From contig CM025850.1 in NCBI GenBank assembly GCA_003952965.2, positions 6,994,125 through 7,058,124 on the forward strand: a stretch of 64,000 nucleotides of DNA. The letters are read 5' to 3'. The notes under the pieces are model-generated. The model worked only from the letters and a program-made list of their open reading frames with translations. It had not been told where the DNA came from and made no database searches. How positions within the stretch are numbered: position 1 is the first letter of the stretch; the number at the start of each line of letters is the position of its first letter. This document shows positions 20,731 to 31,104 of this stretch, piece after piece. This DNA comes from Morella rubra (taxonomy: Eukaryota; Streptophyta; Magnoliopsida; Fagales; Myricaceae). A program made the translations under genes and the position numbers.

Positions 20731-22325
20731 ATCCTTCGTCCCGATTTCTTTTTTGATTTTTTCCAAGTTGTTCTTATCATTTTCCTTCTCCTGGGATTTT
20801 CAGAGATGTATCCCGAACTGGCTCCCAAAAGCAAAAGCCCTAATCGGTAAACCCTAATCGAACTTGCACTGAGTTTTTCGAATCCAGTGTAAGCTCTCGA
20901 ACTCTTTGTCTCCACGACGCAATGTCAATCGGAAAGGAGTTGTATCCGTCGCAGGAGGATCTGCTCTACGAAGAAGAGGTCCTCCGTAACCCATTCAGCC
21001 TCAAGCTGTGGTGGCGCTACCTGATCGCTCGGTCCGACGCCCCGTTCAAGAAGCGCCTTCTGCCTACATATATCTTTTGTCGACGACTCGATTTCTCACT
21101 CCCAAGAGAGCCTCGCGTCCACTCGAGAGGTGTCGAGAGCTACAAGCCTCTGGCACAGTCGCTCATTAACAGGTTACACTCTCCTCTTACCTCGTGTCGA
21201 CATTTTCTCCGCACAATCTCTGACTCACCTTCTGGTGAAGCACTCCCTCTTGTGAACGATCTTATATAACTCACTTTCTCGAACCGACGCCCTTCTAGTG
21301 CGAGTCTCTCGATCATAGCAGACAATGTCATAGCTCCCACCTTCTGAGCTGTATTTTGGTGTGATGTCAGCTTGATAACCAATTGCGTTATCACGAGAGC
21401 CGTCTTCATACTCTCGACCAGATGAGACTTAGCTGCATCCACGGACCTTCGCGCACTCCGACCTGAACTCGTACACGAGAACGCGCACTGTGCGCTCTCG
21501 ACTGCTCTGCCCGTGACACAGCACGACCGCGGACTAGCTCTAGAGTGCGTAGGCGCGGTCTAACTCTTGCTGTGTCATCTGTGTGCCACTCATACACGGG
21601 TGTCCCCGTTCTGGATACGTTTTCAGACCTACTTTGCTTAGGTCTTGCTCGACAGAATAGCTTCTAGAAATACGAATTCCGCGTAGTCCAAGTTAACAGA
21701 AGCTGTACATTCCTTAAATTTTTGCCGAGTGTTATCTGTCCTGTAGTAGGCAGTAATGTTGTCGGGGAGGTGTTATGCACTTTACTGGGTTGCTCTGACA
21801 CGGAGCGACGGGTTTTTTTTCTATAGGGTAAAAAGGGAATGAGCTGAAGGCAGTATGTGGTTCGTAGTCTGTGGAGTTGTTTGGTCATTTGTCGTCGGCT
21901 TACTAGGGCATATTCCAAGTTGATTGTTCTACATGTGGTCCATTGAGAGTGCGTTGGGAGTAATGCCTGAGCTCACATTAAGGGTCTGGTGCATTATATG
22001 AGTAGATTATACAGGATTTCGATTGGAGCCCTTGGGCGCGTTGTGGAGCGCGTCCCTTGTCCTTGACACCTACTTTTATCGCTAATATATGAGAACTTCT
22101 CGCTTTTTTGTATAGAAGGTCTCGAGGCCCTAATACTCCAATTGCCAGGAGGGTATAATGACTGTAGTTACAGTGAGGGATTTTAGTGTGATTCTCTCAG
22201 ACTCTCCCATTAAAATTCAAACTCAGTTCCGACGTGACGGTATGCGTGAGTCATACATAATTGTTCGCGAGATATCGTTGTCTCCAAAGCGTATGACGTA
22301 GACCGAGAAGCAGAGATTGAAGAGA
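20731..22325 (+). pseudogene. SYF1: SYF1 5' region, left-arm copy, garbled after codon 45
   Basis: 20731-21055 is identical to the reverse complement of 25178-25502: 5' UTR plus the first codons from ATG 20922, MSIGKELYPSQEDLLYEEEV onward to KKR. From 21056 the copy loses its frame but still follows the right-arm gene in order. AGCTACAAG is at about 21139, CGTGACACAGCACGACCGC at 21510, GGGTGTCCCC at 21600, ACGGGTTTTTTT at 21809, a 45-bp perfect block at 22148-22192, and GAGATTGAAGAG at about 22308. It spans 1,404 nt from the ATG against 963 nt for the matching part of the right arm, so insertions dominate. It is not a decayed gene in the usual sense, since perfect and noisy blocks alternate. 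Confidence 0.75.
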
Positions 22326-24336
22326 AACCACTGCTCCCAGCTTGCGCGGATCGGCCATCATGCGTACTGTGTTCTGCTGGTTCTGGACGTGGTGATTCTA
22401 CTCTCTGCGGCCCAACGCTCGTCGCGACGCATTCAGTACCGTGTCTCTCTGGGTTCTGGTCTTTCTGATAGCTTAAGGATACTCTGTCTAGAAGAGTTAT
22501 ATTTTTGACATTGAGCGTCAAAATTATGTTAGACAAAGTACCTAATATAATATTGCAATGTGCAAGAACCTGTATACACTGGCTCTATATAAGCTCTATC
22601 TGATGATGTCGCAGTCAGTCCTCTTGAATGGGTGTGTATTACTCTTGTGCGGACACCTCGAGGGTGTTGAAGCAGTTCGTGTTGTTGTGTCGTGGGCTTA
22701 TCCCATCGAATCGTAGAACTATAATCCCATACCACATGATGGCTCTAGTAAGGTTACGAGTTATATTCTCGATTGTTAAGCTGTGTGTGTGGTCTCCGGA
22801 GCCGTCATTGCAATTCTCGGAGTTCTGATTTTCCTCATGATGGAGGTGGGCGCGGATGGTGCTGTGATGGTGGAGGTTTTCCTTCTTCACTTCGCCTATT
22901 CTAGTTGACTGGTTATGAGAAGATCTCAAACATAGATAGTATGAGTCTGCGCTAATTTAGCATAAGTAAGATATGAGTATATATATTTGATGTACACTAT
23001 ACGGCCTCATAGATATGCTCACTGAAACTTACAAAGTGCTGGAAGTGCGATCTCTGCGTCTTATATTTGCATACTTAGAGAGTGTTCATTCCATGAGATC
23101 TCTGAAAATGAAGAAGAGCCATCAGGACTATTCAGGAATTTCAAAGGAGCACTGGATTTAATGAGGCGGGCTACAGCAGAGCCGTCAGTGGAGGTCAAAC
23201 GAAAAGGCTCAAGACGTATGATCCTCTTCTCCGTCCAATTGTGTTTCTTTCTCGCATTCCTTCAGCACTGTCCTAGCCTAGTGTATTGTGTATGTTGCTA
23301 TCTTCAATCTACTCACTCTTTCTTACCTGCGTCTACACGTAGGTTTGGTCATGTCGTTGACATGCATAGGCAGAGAAACATTATGAAGTACACTTAGTAT
23401 GAATGACATAGTATCACATTCATATGAGACGACGACTGGTTAGTCGTCTACCTATTATATCTGTTGTTCTTATTCTCTTCTCATGCTCGGTGAACACTAG
23501 CTGTTGCTGTGTGTATGTCACTCGGGGCAAGCCAGACTACAATTAATACCAGTGTGGACATCACTCGTGTTGATTATTCTCTCTCATTACTCGCACTCTC
23601 CTATATCCTTCTAGCATTTTTTCACAACCAATCTCTATATATAGCAATAATCTGAATTTAGCATAAGCTAATTTCCCTACTCGCTCTTTGTGAGTGCTTC
23701 TACTCTTGCACAGCCTTATCATATAACTTCTTGCACAATGACTCTAACTGGCTCTAACGATATATCTTTATTGAGTTACATACATTACAACGACGCGTAC
23801 GTGTCTCAAAATGCTCAACACTCCTACGAGAAGTGAGCTCTGAGGCGTTCCCACTCAGCATTATCATAGAGATCTCTAACGTCCTTTAGCTAGCTTTGCT
23901 ACTCTCATAGTGTAACTTTACTGTGTCAAAGATATGTATAATCTGCTTCGTAGAGACATGGTTTACCCTCCACAAGAACCAATGCTATAACATCACCTTT
24001 CAAAGATTAAGAAAAAAAGGTGTGTTTGTGCCTCTACCTTGATTCTCCATCATCTTTGATATGGATTCTCTCTCTCTAACGATCTCACGAGTATATGCTC
24101 ATGTTCAGGTCTTCTTACCTTAGTGTAATTGTTCAAGCGTCTAAGCTTCTAATCTCGTATGCTAATCCGTTCTTATTATATATACAATCTCAACCCTTTT
24201 ACACATCTAGTGTCTACCAGATACTCCTTTCCTTATTTTTCAGTCACAGCATCTTTCTCTTTCACAGTCATTCTTTAGAGCAAGACTGCATATAGAAATC
24301 CAACCTTCGCGACCTGTAAGCGATCCTTTCTATTGC
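22326..24336. other. palindrome centre, unpaired low-quality-looking sequence
   Basis: About 2 kb between the points where the two SYF1 copies end. No gene, repeat or mirrored pairing recognised. The texture resembles the garbled left arm. It should hold the remaining two thirds of SYF1 if either copy were intact, but I could not recognise any. Confidence 0.5.
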
Positions 24337-25311
24337 CTATCCACTCCTTGCATTTTCCTCTTCAATCTCGTCCTCCTCATCGCTTGAACTCATATTCTCC
24401 ATCTTATGAGCAAGCATACTCTCCTCAAACTGTGAATATGAATCGAAAATCACACTAAAATCCCTCACTGTAACTACAGTCATTATACCCTCCTCGAATA
24501 TATCCCTCGCCTTCTCATGCAAATTCCTCCTAATGTAATACTCGGCAAGGGAGGTCCACAACCGCCCAACCTCGTCTGTGAACTTCCTAATTCCGCCCCT
24601 AATTATGGCATCCACATTCAACCCAGAGACCTCAGTGGCATGCCTAGTAAGCAAATCACACAACTCCAACCACAACCTATGCTTCGTCTTCCCCTTTATT
24701 GAAAAAAACCCGTCGTCGTTCAACACCGAAGCTAACCTCTCCGACGCCTCTTGCCAAAGACCCGAATTAACCAAAAATTCAATGAAATCTTCAATGTGAC
24801 TAGGGTCGTATTTCAAGTACCTGCGGTAGACCCTAAGCGAGGTCTCGATGGGGACACCCTTTTGGCTCACGAACACGAGGTAGGGCTCCCAAATGCGGTC
24901 GTGCTGTGTCACGGGGAGCGCGCACAGTGCTCTGTCGAAGGTGTGGCGAGTCCGGGTGAGCAATTTCTGGTCGGTCAGCGTTTGCAGGTACATGATCCAA
25001 ATACGTGGCATCTTGTGCATGGTGACGAGGGCGCGTTCGAAGGTGTTGTTTAAGGCATCGTACTGGGAGTGAGTGATGGGGAGGTTGCGAACGAGGTCAA
25101 GGCGTTCCCGGAGATAGGCGTGCCAGAGCTTGTAGCTGCCCGGGAGGGCCTTGAGGGACCGCTCATAGATTACGAATCGCTTCTTGAACGGGGCGTCGGA
25201 CCGAGCGATCAGGTAGCGCCACCACAGCTTGAGGCTGAATGGGTTACGGAGGACCTCTTCTTCGTAGAGCAGATCCTCCTGCGACGGATACAACTCCTTT
25301 CCGATTGACAT
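24337..25311 (-). CDS. SYF1: SYF1/XAB2 splicing factor, N-terminal part only
   Basis: SYF1 is a HAT/TPR-repeat scaffold of the Prp19-associated (NTC) spliceosome complex in the nucleus; family members are usually around 900 residues. Here the frame opens at 25311 with MSIGKELYPSQEDLLYEEEV. It carries consecutive HAT repeats (FVIYERSLKALPGSYKLWHA, WIMYLQTLTDQ, RIWEPYLVFVSQ, SLAEYYIRRNLHEKARDIFE) and reaches the acidic linker SSSDEEDEIEEENA. It then ends after 324 codons at 24337 in sequence that no longer looks like SYF1. The truncation coincides with entry into the low-quality palindrome centre, so it is probably an assembly break and not a real short protein. It lies head-to-head with VPS28 at 27390. 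Confidence 0.88.
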   Translation of the reverse strand: MSIGKELYPSQEDLLYEEEVLRNPFSLKLWWRYLIARSDAPFKKRFVIYERSLKALPGSYKLWHAYLRERLDLVRNLPITHSQYDALNNTFERALVTMHKMPRIWIMYLQTLTDQKLLTRTRHTFDRALCALPVTQHDRIWEPYLVFVSQKGVPIETSLRVYRRYLKYDPSHIEDFIEFLVNSGLWQEASERLASVLNDDGFFSIKGKTKHRLWLELCDLLTRHATEVSGLNVDAIIRGGIRKFTDEVGRLWTSLAEYYIRRNLHEKARDIFEEGIMTVVTVRDFSVIFDSYSQFEESMLAHKMENMSSSDEEDEIEEENARSG

Positions 25312-26673
25312 TGCGTCGTGGAGACAAAGAGTTCGAGAGCTTACACTGGATTCGAAAAACTCAGTGCAAGTTCGATTAGGGTTTACCGATTAGGGCTTTT
25401 GCTTTTGGGAGCCAGTTCGGGATACATCTCTGAAAATCCCAGGAGAAGGAAAATGATAAGAACAACTTGGAAAAAATCAAAAAAGAAATCGGGACGAAGG
25501 ATTGATGGGCCCATTGGGCTTACGGTAGTCGTCATGTAAGTAAACAAAGGCCCAATATATGTCGTTTCCTATGCGGTTATTCCCGTGATCGGTTCTGTGC
25601 TTAGTGACGGCGAGCCTTTCCCAACAGCCTTTCGTGCATGGGCCGGCATCTAAACTTTTTCAAGCGCGGCCTCGTTACATTCTTATCGTTTTCTTCCGTG
25701 GTTAAAAACATTTTCTCCGTTTCCGACACTTGTTGCAATCTGATTCATTGAACTAAAATATTATTTTATATAATTATTTTTTGTGCAAGTAAAGTGATTG
25801 AATAAAAATATTAATTTTTATCCAAACTAATGATAGGATACAAAATGTATAAAGGTGCAATGTGTCATACTGTAATAATTAGTGGGTAAAAAATTATATT
25901 TTTTCATACTTTTTATTTCCAACCATGATCAGCAAGCCCTTATGTATTTTCCTCCTTTTTAATGAGCAATAAATAGTTAGGAGGGAAAAGTTGTGTCAAA
26001 TCCTTAAACCACTTAGGTCTTTGAAGCAAAAACTTAAAAATTAAAAGAAAATATTAGATACATAAAAGTGCAAAATAAACGAATTTCTAGGTGTGCATAA
26101 GTCAAAAACTTAACCACTTAGGCATTTGCTGCAAAAAGAATGATTAGGCATTTGCCACAATGTGGAATAGTCTACTGATTCCATCGCACTCAGATTTCTC
26201 TTTTAGGCCAAAACTATAATGTATCAAGAAATTCAAAAGTAGTATAGAAAAAAAAATCAAAATTAAAGTAAAAAAAATGACAGAAAATTGCTTATAAAAA
26301 TGACATAATATTTTAGATTTATATATAAAGCGCGCTGGCATATTGTACGTCCGTGTTCTCATTGGGTTGTGTCCGTGCCTGTCCATCAGGTTTCGAACTA
26401 CTGTCGGCAGTCCACCGAAACAGAGCAGAAACTTCGACAACCATTGGAAGCGAGCCTCGCAGGACTATGACTCCCCATGTGCCGGCAGTCACCGAAACAG
26501 AGCAGAAAAAGGCCGCGTAATTTGCCACTCTTTCCAACTGCTACACGTAGCTGCCGTAAGCAATAATACGATAGCATGTGCGAGCCCAACGCAACCCCTC
26601 TTCTCTCTTTTCTCCTCCTCCGACACATACACAGAGATCTTCATAATATTCAAAACAACGCGTTTCGCTCTTC
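25312..26673. promoter_or_regulatory. divergent SYF1-VPS28 intergenic/promoter region
   Basis: About 1.4 kb between the SYF1 start codon (minus) and the VPS28 5' UTR exon (plus). The first 190 bp, including the SYF1 5' UTR, is the part duplicated exactly in the left arm. AT-rich sequence lies at 25740-26330. A short direct duplication (CGGCAGTCCACCGAAACAGAGCAGAAA near 26406 and a close copy near 26481) lies about 200 bp before the VPS28 leader. No clear TATA box was chosen for either gene. Confidence 0.5.
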
Positions 26674-27261
26674 GTAAGTCTCTCTCTCTCTCTCTCTCCT
26701 GTGTGTTGTTTACAAAACCATGTAAGATAACCGAGAAGTTGAGCCCAATTCCATGATCAACATGCTGATTATGCTGCGGGTAAAATTTTGAAATTGGGGC
26801 TTTTTTCCTCTATGAATTTTATTGACCAGATTCATAAACATCTTCTTGGGTTTCGATATGGGGTTTTGTTTCTTAACTAATTGCATTGTAGTTTCCTGCT
26901 TTTAATGTTCAAAGATGATTTTAATGTTCAAAGATTGTGCTTCTTCGCCTGTCTGGTTGGTCACAAAACGGAGGAATAGAAGAAGAAAACGAAATTATTC
27001 TTTATGGTGATAGGCAGCAATTTATGATTCAAAGTTACAATTTCTTTTTTTGTTTGAATCTGGTTTCCTGCACCCAGTCAGAGCATCTAGATGGGTTTAT
27101 CTCTTTGCCGATTACACTTGTTCTTTTAGGAGTTGTAAGGTGGTTGTCGAACAAGCTATTTCCTTTTGGTTATTTGAATGTTTAATTCTACTGTTGGTTG
27201 AATGGAACATGGATTTCTTACTATCTTGTCTCTTAATATGTGATTTTGTTTTCTGTTTCAG
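26674..27261 (+). other. VPS28: VPS28 5' UTR leader intron
   Basis: Donor TTC|GTAAGTCTCTC at 26674 and acceptor TTCTGTTTCAG ending at 27261. The donor is followed at once by a CT-dinucleotide tract. The exon before it (about 26620-26673) and the 128 bp after it make the 5' UTR. The left copy has the same intron at 13992-14576, with a slightly different repeat tract. Confidence 0.7.
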
Positions 27262-28642
27262 TGACGAAAGTTCTCCTTGCGCGTGTCCCGTTCTCTTCTC
27301 CAATCCTTCCCCACTCAGCCAAAAACGAAAAACAAGACCCTAATTTCTTTAACCTCACTGGGTATATATAACACAGGCATATACAACAAATGGAGGTTAA
27401 ACTCTGGAACGACAAGCGAGAGAGAGAAATGTACGAGAACTTTGCTGAGCTTTATGCGATTATTAAGGCCACCGAGAAACTTGAGAAGGCCTATATCCGT
27501 GACATAATATCCCCCTCTGAATATGAGATTGAATGTCAAAAACTCATTGCCCATTTTAAGACATTAGCTTCCAGTCTCAAAGATACCGTCCCAAGCATTG
27601 AGAGGTTTGCTGACACTTACAAAATGGATTGTCCGGCAGCTATAAACCGCCTGGTGATCTCTGGTGTGCCTGCCACGGTGGAGCACCGGGCTGCTGCAGC
27701 TGCCTCCTCAACTACGTCAGCTGCCATTGTGGCAGAGTGTGTTCAGAACTTCATTACTGCCATGGACTCATTGAAGTTGAATATGGTGGCGGTAGATCAG
27801 GTTTACCCACTGCTCTCGGACCTCTATGCATCACTTAATAAGTTGACCATTTTGCCACCAGATTTTGAAGGGAAGACGAAGATGAAGGAATGGATTGCAA
27901 GGTTGTCAAAGATGGGGGCTTCAGACGAGTTGACAGAGCAGCAGGCTCGGCAACTCCATTTTGATCTTGAGTCATCTTACAATTCATTTATGGCAGCTTT
28001 GCCTAATGCTGGTACTTGATTGCCTTGGTAAGCATGTAAATAAAGGGGGTGTTCTTTTGTTTCTGCGATTAGATCATATATGGGGATCCGCTGGTGATGG
28101 TGGGAAGGGATTACATATGTGTGACTACTTATACATTTAGGGATGACAGTCTTGTGGATCCGAATGTTGATTCATGCTCCAAATATATGGTTTCGTATTG
28201 CTATGCGAATGTACTCCATGGAACTTTCTTTTGTTTCTTATATTCAGTTTGTCACTGCTTTTGTTGATGTATTTGGTACTTTATCTTGATCAATGCATGA
28301 GTTACTGGTTTCTTGTGGATTTTATTTTATGTGTTTTGTTGTTGATTGATCATGGAATTCCATTTTCAAATTCCAGAGCTGAAACGTTAAAAGCCTGAAT
28401 TCCAAATGAAAAGTGACCCTGTCATGCCTAGGCTGATTTTTTCGTTGGCCCACAACAAAATGTGGGAAACGAACCATTGAAAGACATATTCGGGCCAAAA
28501 GATTTTTGCTGACCTTCGTGTGTTTAAAAACTAGGGAGGCATTCTTTTGAGGTTCAATTTTTCAGCAAAGGATATGCGAGTGTGTTTTTGTGGTTTCAGA
28601 CAATTTTGCAAACCCATTGCTCTTGGAATATTGTGTGTGAGA
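26716..28642 (+). repeat. inverted repeat, right clean block (VPS28 copy 2)
   Basis: Partner of 12611-14537 (coordinate sum 41253). Beyond 28642 the arms still resemble each other for about 60 bp, but with several small indels (TTAATTGTGTGACTCTCATT here against a longer version in the left arm), and then the match is lost. Confidence 0.9.
27390..28019 (+). CDS. VPS28: VPS28, ESCRT-I subunit (right-arm copy)
   Basis: A 209-residue ESCRT-I protein in a single coding exon starting at ATG 27390, after a 128-bp second leader exon that contains TATATATAACAC near 27362. The N-terminal core runs from MEVKLWNDK to about residue 100. An Ala-rich linker (RAAAAASSTTSAA) follows, then the C-terminal helical domain with DSLKLNMVAVDQVYPLLSDL, ending ALPNAGT. 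The family acts at endosomes in ubiquitin-dependent cargo sorting with TSG101/ELC and VPS37. This copy has the complete upstream region, a leader intron and divergent SYF1, so it is the better candidate for the true locus. Confidence 0.95.
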   Translation: MEVKLWNDKREREMYENFAELYAIIKATEKLEKAYIRDIISPSEYEIECQKLIAHFKTLASSLKDTVPSIERFADTYKMDCPAAINRLVISGVPATVEHRAAAAASSTTSAAIVAECVQNFITAMDSLKLNMVAVDQVYPLLSDLYASLNKLTILPPDFEGKTKMKEWIARLSKMGASDELTEQQARQLHFDLESSYNSFMAALPNAGT

Positions 28643-30132
28643 TTAATTGTGTGACTCTCATTGCCCCTGGAGTATATGTATGAGATATAATTGTTGGGAA
28701 TTTGCCGGTGGTATGCTGGTTGAAGGTGCTGATGAATGATGCCCATACAGATCCTAGCCGAAGAACAAGTCAATTAGTCCTGTTTCCGTAATATTGTTTT
28801 ATGTGACTGTTTTCTAGGTAGTTCACAGTAGGAAAAAGGAAAATAAAGAAGAGGGGGTGGAGCGTGGGGAATGGGAGGTCTGTGTGCATGATATTTACAT
28901 GGGGTGCTTTTTTTGTATACAAACAACCTAAACAAATTGCTTGGCAAACACCTACTTACTTCAGTTGGGGGAGCTTTTCTGGTGGGGTTCTTATGAAAGT
29001 TTGCCTAGCAATTGCAACTTGCAAGTACCTTTTGGCATCTAAATTCCCTGGTGATGTCCTGTCAACACCCATCTTCTTGCTTTCCTTTATCAGTGAAATT
29101 TGCTATTTAATTGGTGGGATGTGTGGAACTTGGTTTTGTTGTATTTTGGGACTAAGATCATTAAGTATTACCAGAAGTGGAGCCCTCTTTATTCTAACAG
29201 AACCGCGAGCTCAATACTAAAAATAATGCATGCTTTTCTTTCAAATGGTATGTGTCTGCAGTTTGGCCTTTCCAAGAACCCCTTCCTCCATTTTTAATGG
29301 GTATCCTTCTACAGTGCTGATTTATTGTGTCATCTATGCCCTTGGTATATGCCTCACGTGAGTTCTTTCAACATGTGATCCCATTTCATCGGCTAAACCA
29401 ACTTTGAACAATCACCCCTTTGTGGATTGTAATTCCAAGTTAGTTCCTTGAGTCCAACTTTTGTATGTTCAAAGCATAAAAGGGTGATTGTTGAAGATCT
29501 CAGTAATAAGAACCTGAGAGTTAGCATGGAGCGAGCATATTATTGTATGACCAGTTTAGATAAACAGCACAAGGAGTTTGAAATTTCCCTGCAAAATATA
29601 GAACTTACCGCCCTCGTGTCATGATCAATTAAAATGCTCCACCCTGCGCACCCTAACCCTTTGTGTGGACGTAACATAAAAGAGGAGGAAAGAGGAGAGG
29701 AAAAACTGGTTAAATAAAATTTCCTTTATAGACGGGTATCAAATTGCTGTTATAATGTCTTCACCATGTTGAAAATGATGCACCCCCATTCCCCTCGCTA
29801 TGGAGCAAATGTGACAAAAGCTTCCTAGGAAACAAGGGCTGGGCTGTGAAAGAGTTTCGCTTTTTCTTTCTTTTTCTTTCATGAGCGGCTCCAACCGAGT
29901 TTCATGTGTTCTAATTGGATGTAAACAAGTTACATCAAAATTTAAATGTCCTAATACAAATTCTGCTCTTTTGTGCGACAAGATAGCTACGAGGCACTGA
30001 CAAGGCTCTATACAGAATGGAATCAAACAAAGTGATTTTCAGTAAGAGGTAACTTCTCCTTTTTCTTCTTGAATGAAGATCAAAATATATGCTGTCTGAG
30101 ATTCAATAAAGTATTTTCATCTCTTTTTGTTC
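28643..30132. other. intergenic between VPS28 and SYP124-like gene
   Basis: The 3' flanks of two convergent genes. Open frames at 28864-29220 and 29739-30026 have no recognisable similarity and are probably chance. Nothing else seen. Confidence 0.5.
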
Positions 30133-31044
30133 CTACGATAATGGAGGTAAAAGGGATGTTAAGAGAGGAAATAAGAGGACAATGATGATAACAGCACCAA
30201 GAACGACGGCAATGCACGTCCACTTCCTGGAGCCCTGCTTGTACTCCTTGGCCTCCTGAAGTTGATCAGTGCCTCGTCTCACAAACGAATTAGCATGCGC
30301 GACGTGACTCTCTATGTCGTTGAGCTGGTGACCCTGAGACTCCACCAGAGCAGCCATGTCCAAGAATATATGATGGAGCTCAATCAAATTCTTTTCTATC
30401 TCTTTCACAGCATCGTGTCTTTCTTGAATCTCTGAAATGGTATCCAATATTTGCCCTCTCCCTTGTTCCTGAATTGCCTTTTGGAGAAAACTTTCGCTTT
30501 CTCCACTTGATATCAAGGTCTCAATAGTTTCTTCAGTTGCCTTCTCTCCTGTGATTGTGAAATACCTGCGTTCAACCGTTTCCTTGTACTCGAGTGTCAT
30601 TCTGGCTCTTAATCCCTGAAAGTCATCCATCATGTCCTTGAGTTTCTTTCCCAACCCACTAACCACTGAGGTCCTGGTTCGATCTGCAGAAGAACCAGGA
30701 CCACATCCTGGAAGGTTTCTGTGAGCTGCGTTTGAACGTTCTAAGCCTTCGAGTTTCCCCTTGATAATTTTGACCCTTTTGAGGACCTGCTCGACATCCG
30801 AGTCCATGCGGCCTCGGAGCTGTTTCATGGTCTTAGCATTATGGACAATTTTGCTCTCTTCATTGGCTTCTTGTAACTTTCTGTACAGCCTCTCAACGTG
30901 CCTCATGTCTTCCTTGACATTCTCAACGTCTTCAAAGAACCTATCGAGGTTGACACCATCTTTGCCGCCTTCCATGTCCTCCATGTTAACCTGCTGCTTC
31001 AGGTCTGTGTATTTTTTGAACGAACTCGAGAACAAGTCGTTCAT
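30133..31044 (-). CDS. SYP124: syntaxin of plants, SYP124/SYP125-like Qa-SNARE
   Basis: 303 residues, uninterrupted. The start [18 protein letters not shown] is typical of the SYP123/124/125 group. The Habc three-helix region occupies about residues 30-160 ([16 protein letters not shown]), followed by the conserved [20 protein letters not shown] and [18 protein letters not shown]. The Qa SNARE helix is about 199-262 with the layer-0 Gln at 237 ([10 protein letters not shown]). A C-terminal membrane anchor lies at about 274-300, after a basic KQGSRKW. The family drives exocytic vesicle fusion at the plasma membrane; SYP124/125 are pollen-type in Arabidopsis. Expression in this plant is not shown by the sequence. 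The length matches the family. Confidence 0.9.
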   Translation of the reverse strand: MNDLFSSSFKKYTDLKQQVNMEDMEGGKDGVNLDRFFEDVENVKEDMRHVERLYRKLQEANEESKIVHNAKTMKQLRGRMDSDVEQVLKRVKIIKGKLEGLERSNAAHRNLPGCGPGSSADRTRTSVVSGLGKKLKDMMDDFQGLRARMTLEYKETVERRYFTITGEKATEETIETLISSGESESFLQKAIQEQGRGQILDTISEIQERHDAVKEIEKNLIELHHIFLDMAALVESQGHQLNDIESHVAHANSFVRRGTDQLQEAKEYKQGSRKWTCIAVVLGAVIIIVLLFPLLTSLLPPLS

Positions 31045-31094
31045 ATTTGCTGGAGTTTACAAAACACAGTTCTCAGCTTTTTGCAATGGAGGTT

Positions 31095-31104
31095 CTTTAT
31101 ATTT
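31095..31104 (-). promoter_or_regulatory. possible TATA box of SYP124-like gene
   Basis: AAATATAAAG on the minus strand, 51-60 bp upstream of the ATG at 31044. If used, the 5' UTR would be only about 20-25 nt, so a more distal start is possible. Confidence 0.3.

Noticed and set aside
20922-21269. A separate 115-residue gene beginning MSIGKELYPSQ
   Set aside because: The first 45 codons are an exact copy of the SYF1 start. The rest is out-of-frame garble of the same gene, not a new protein.
24751-25308. Plus-strand frames over SYF1
   Set aside because: Antisense shadows of the GC-rich SYF1 5' coding region.
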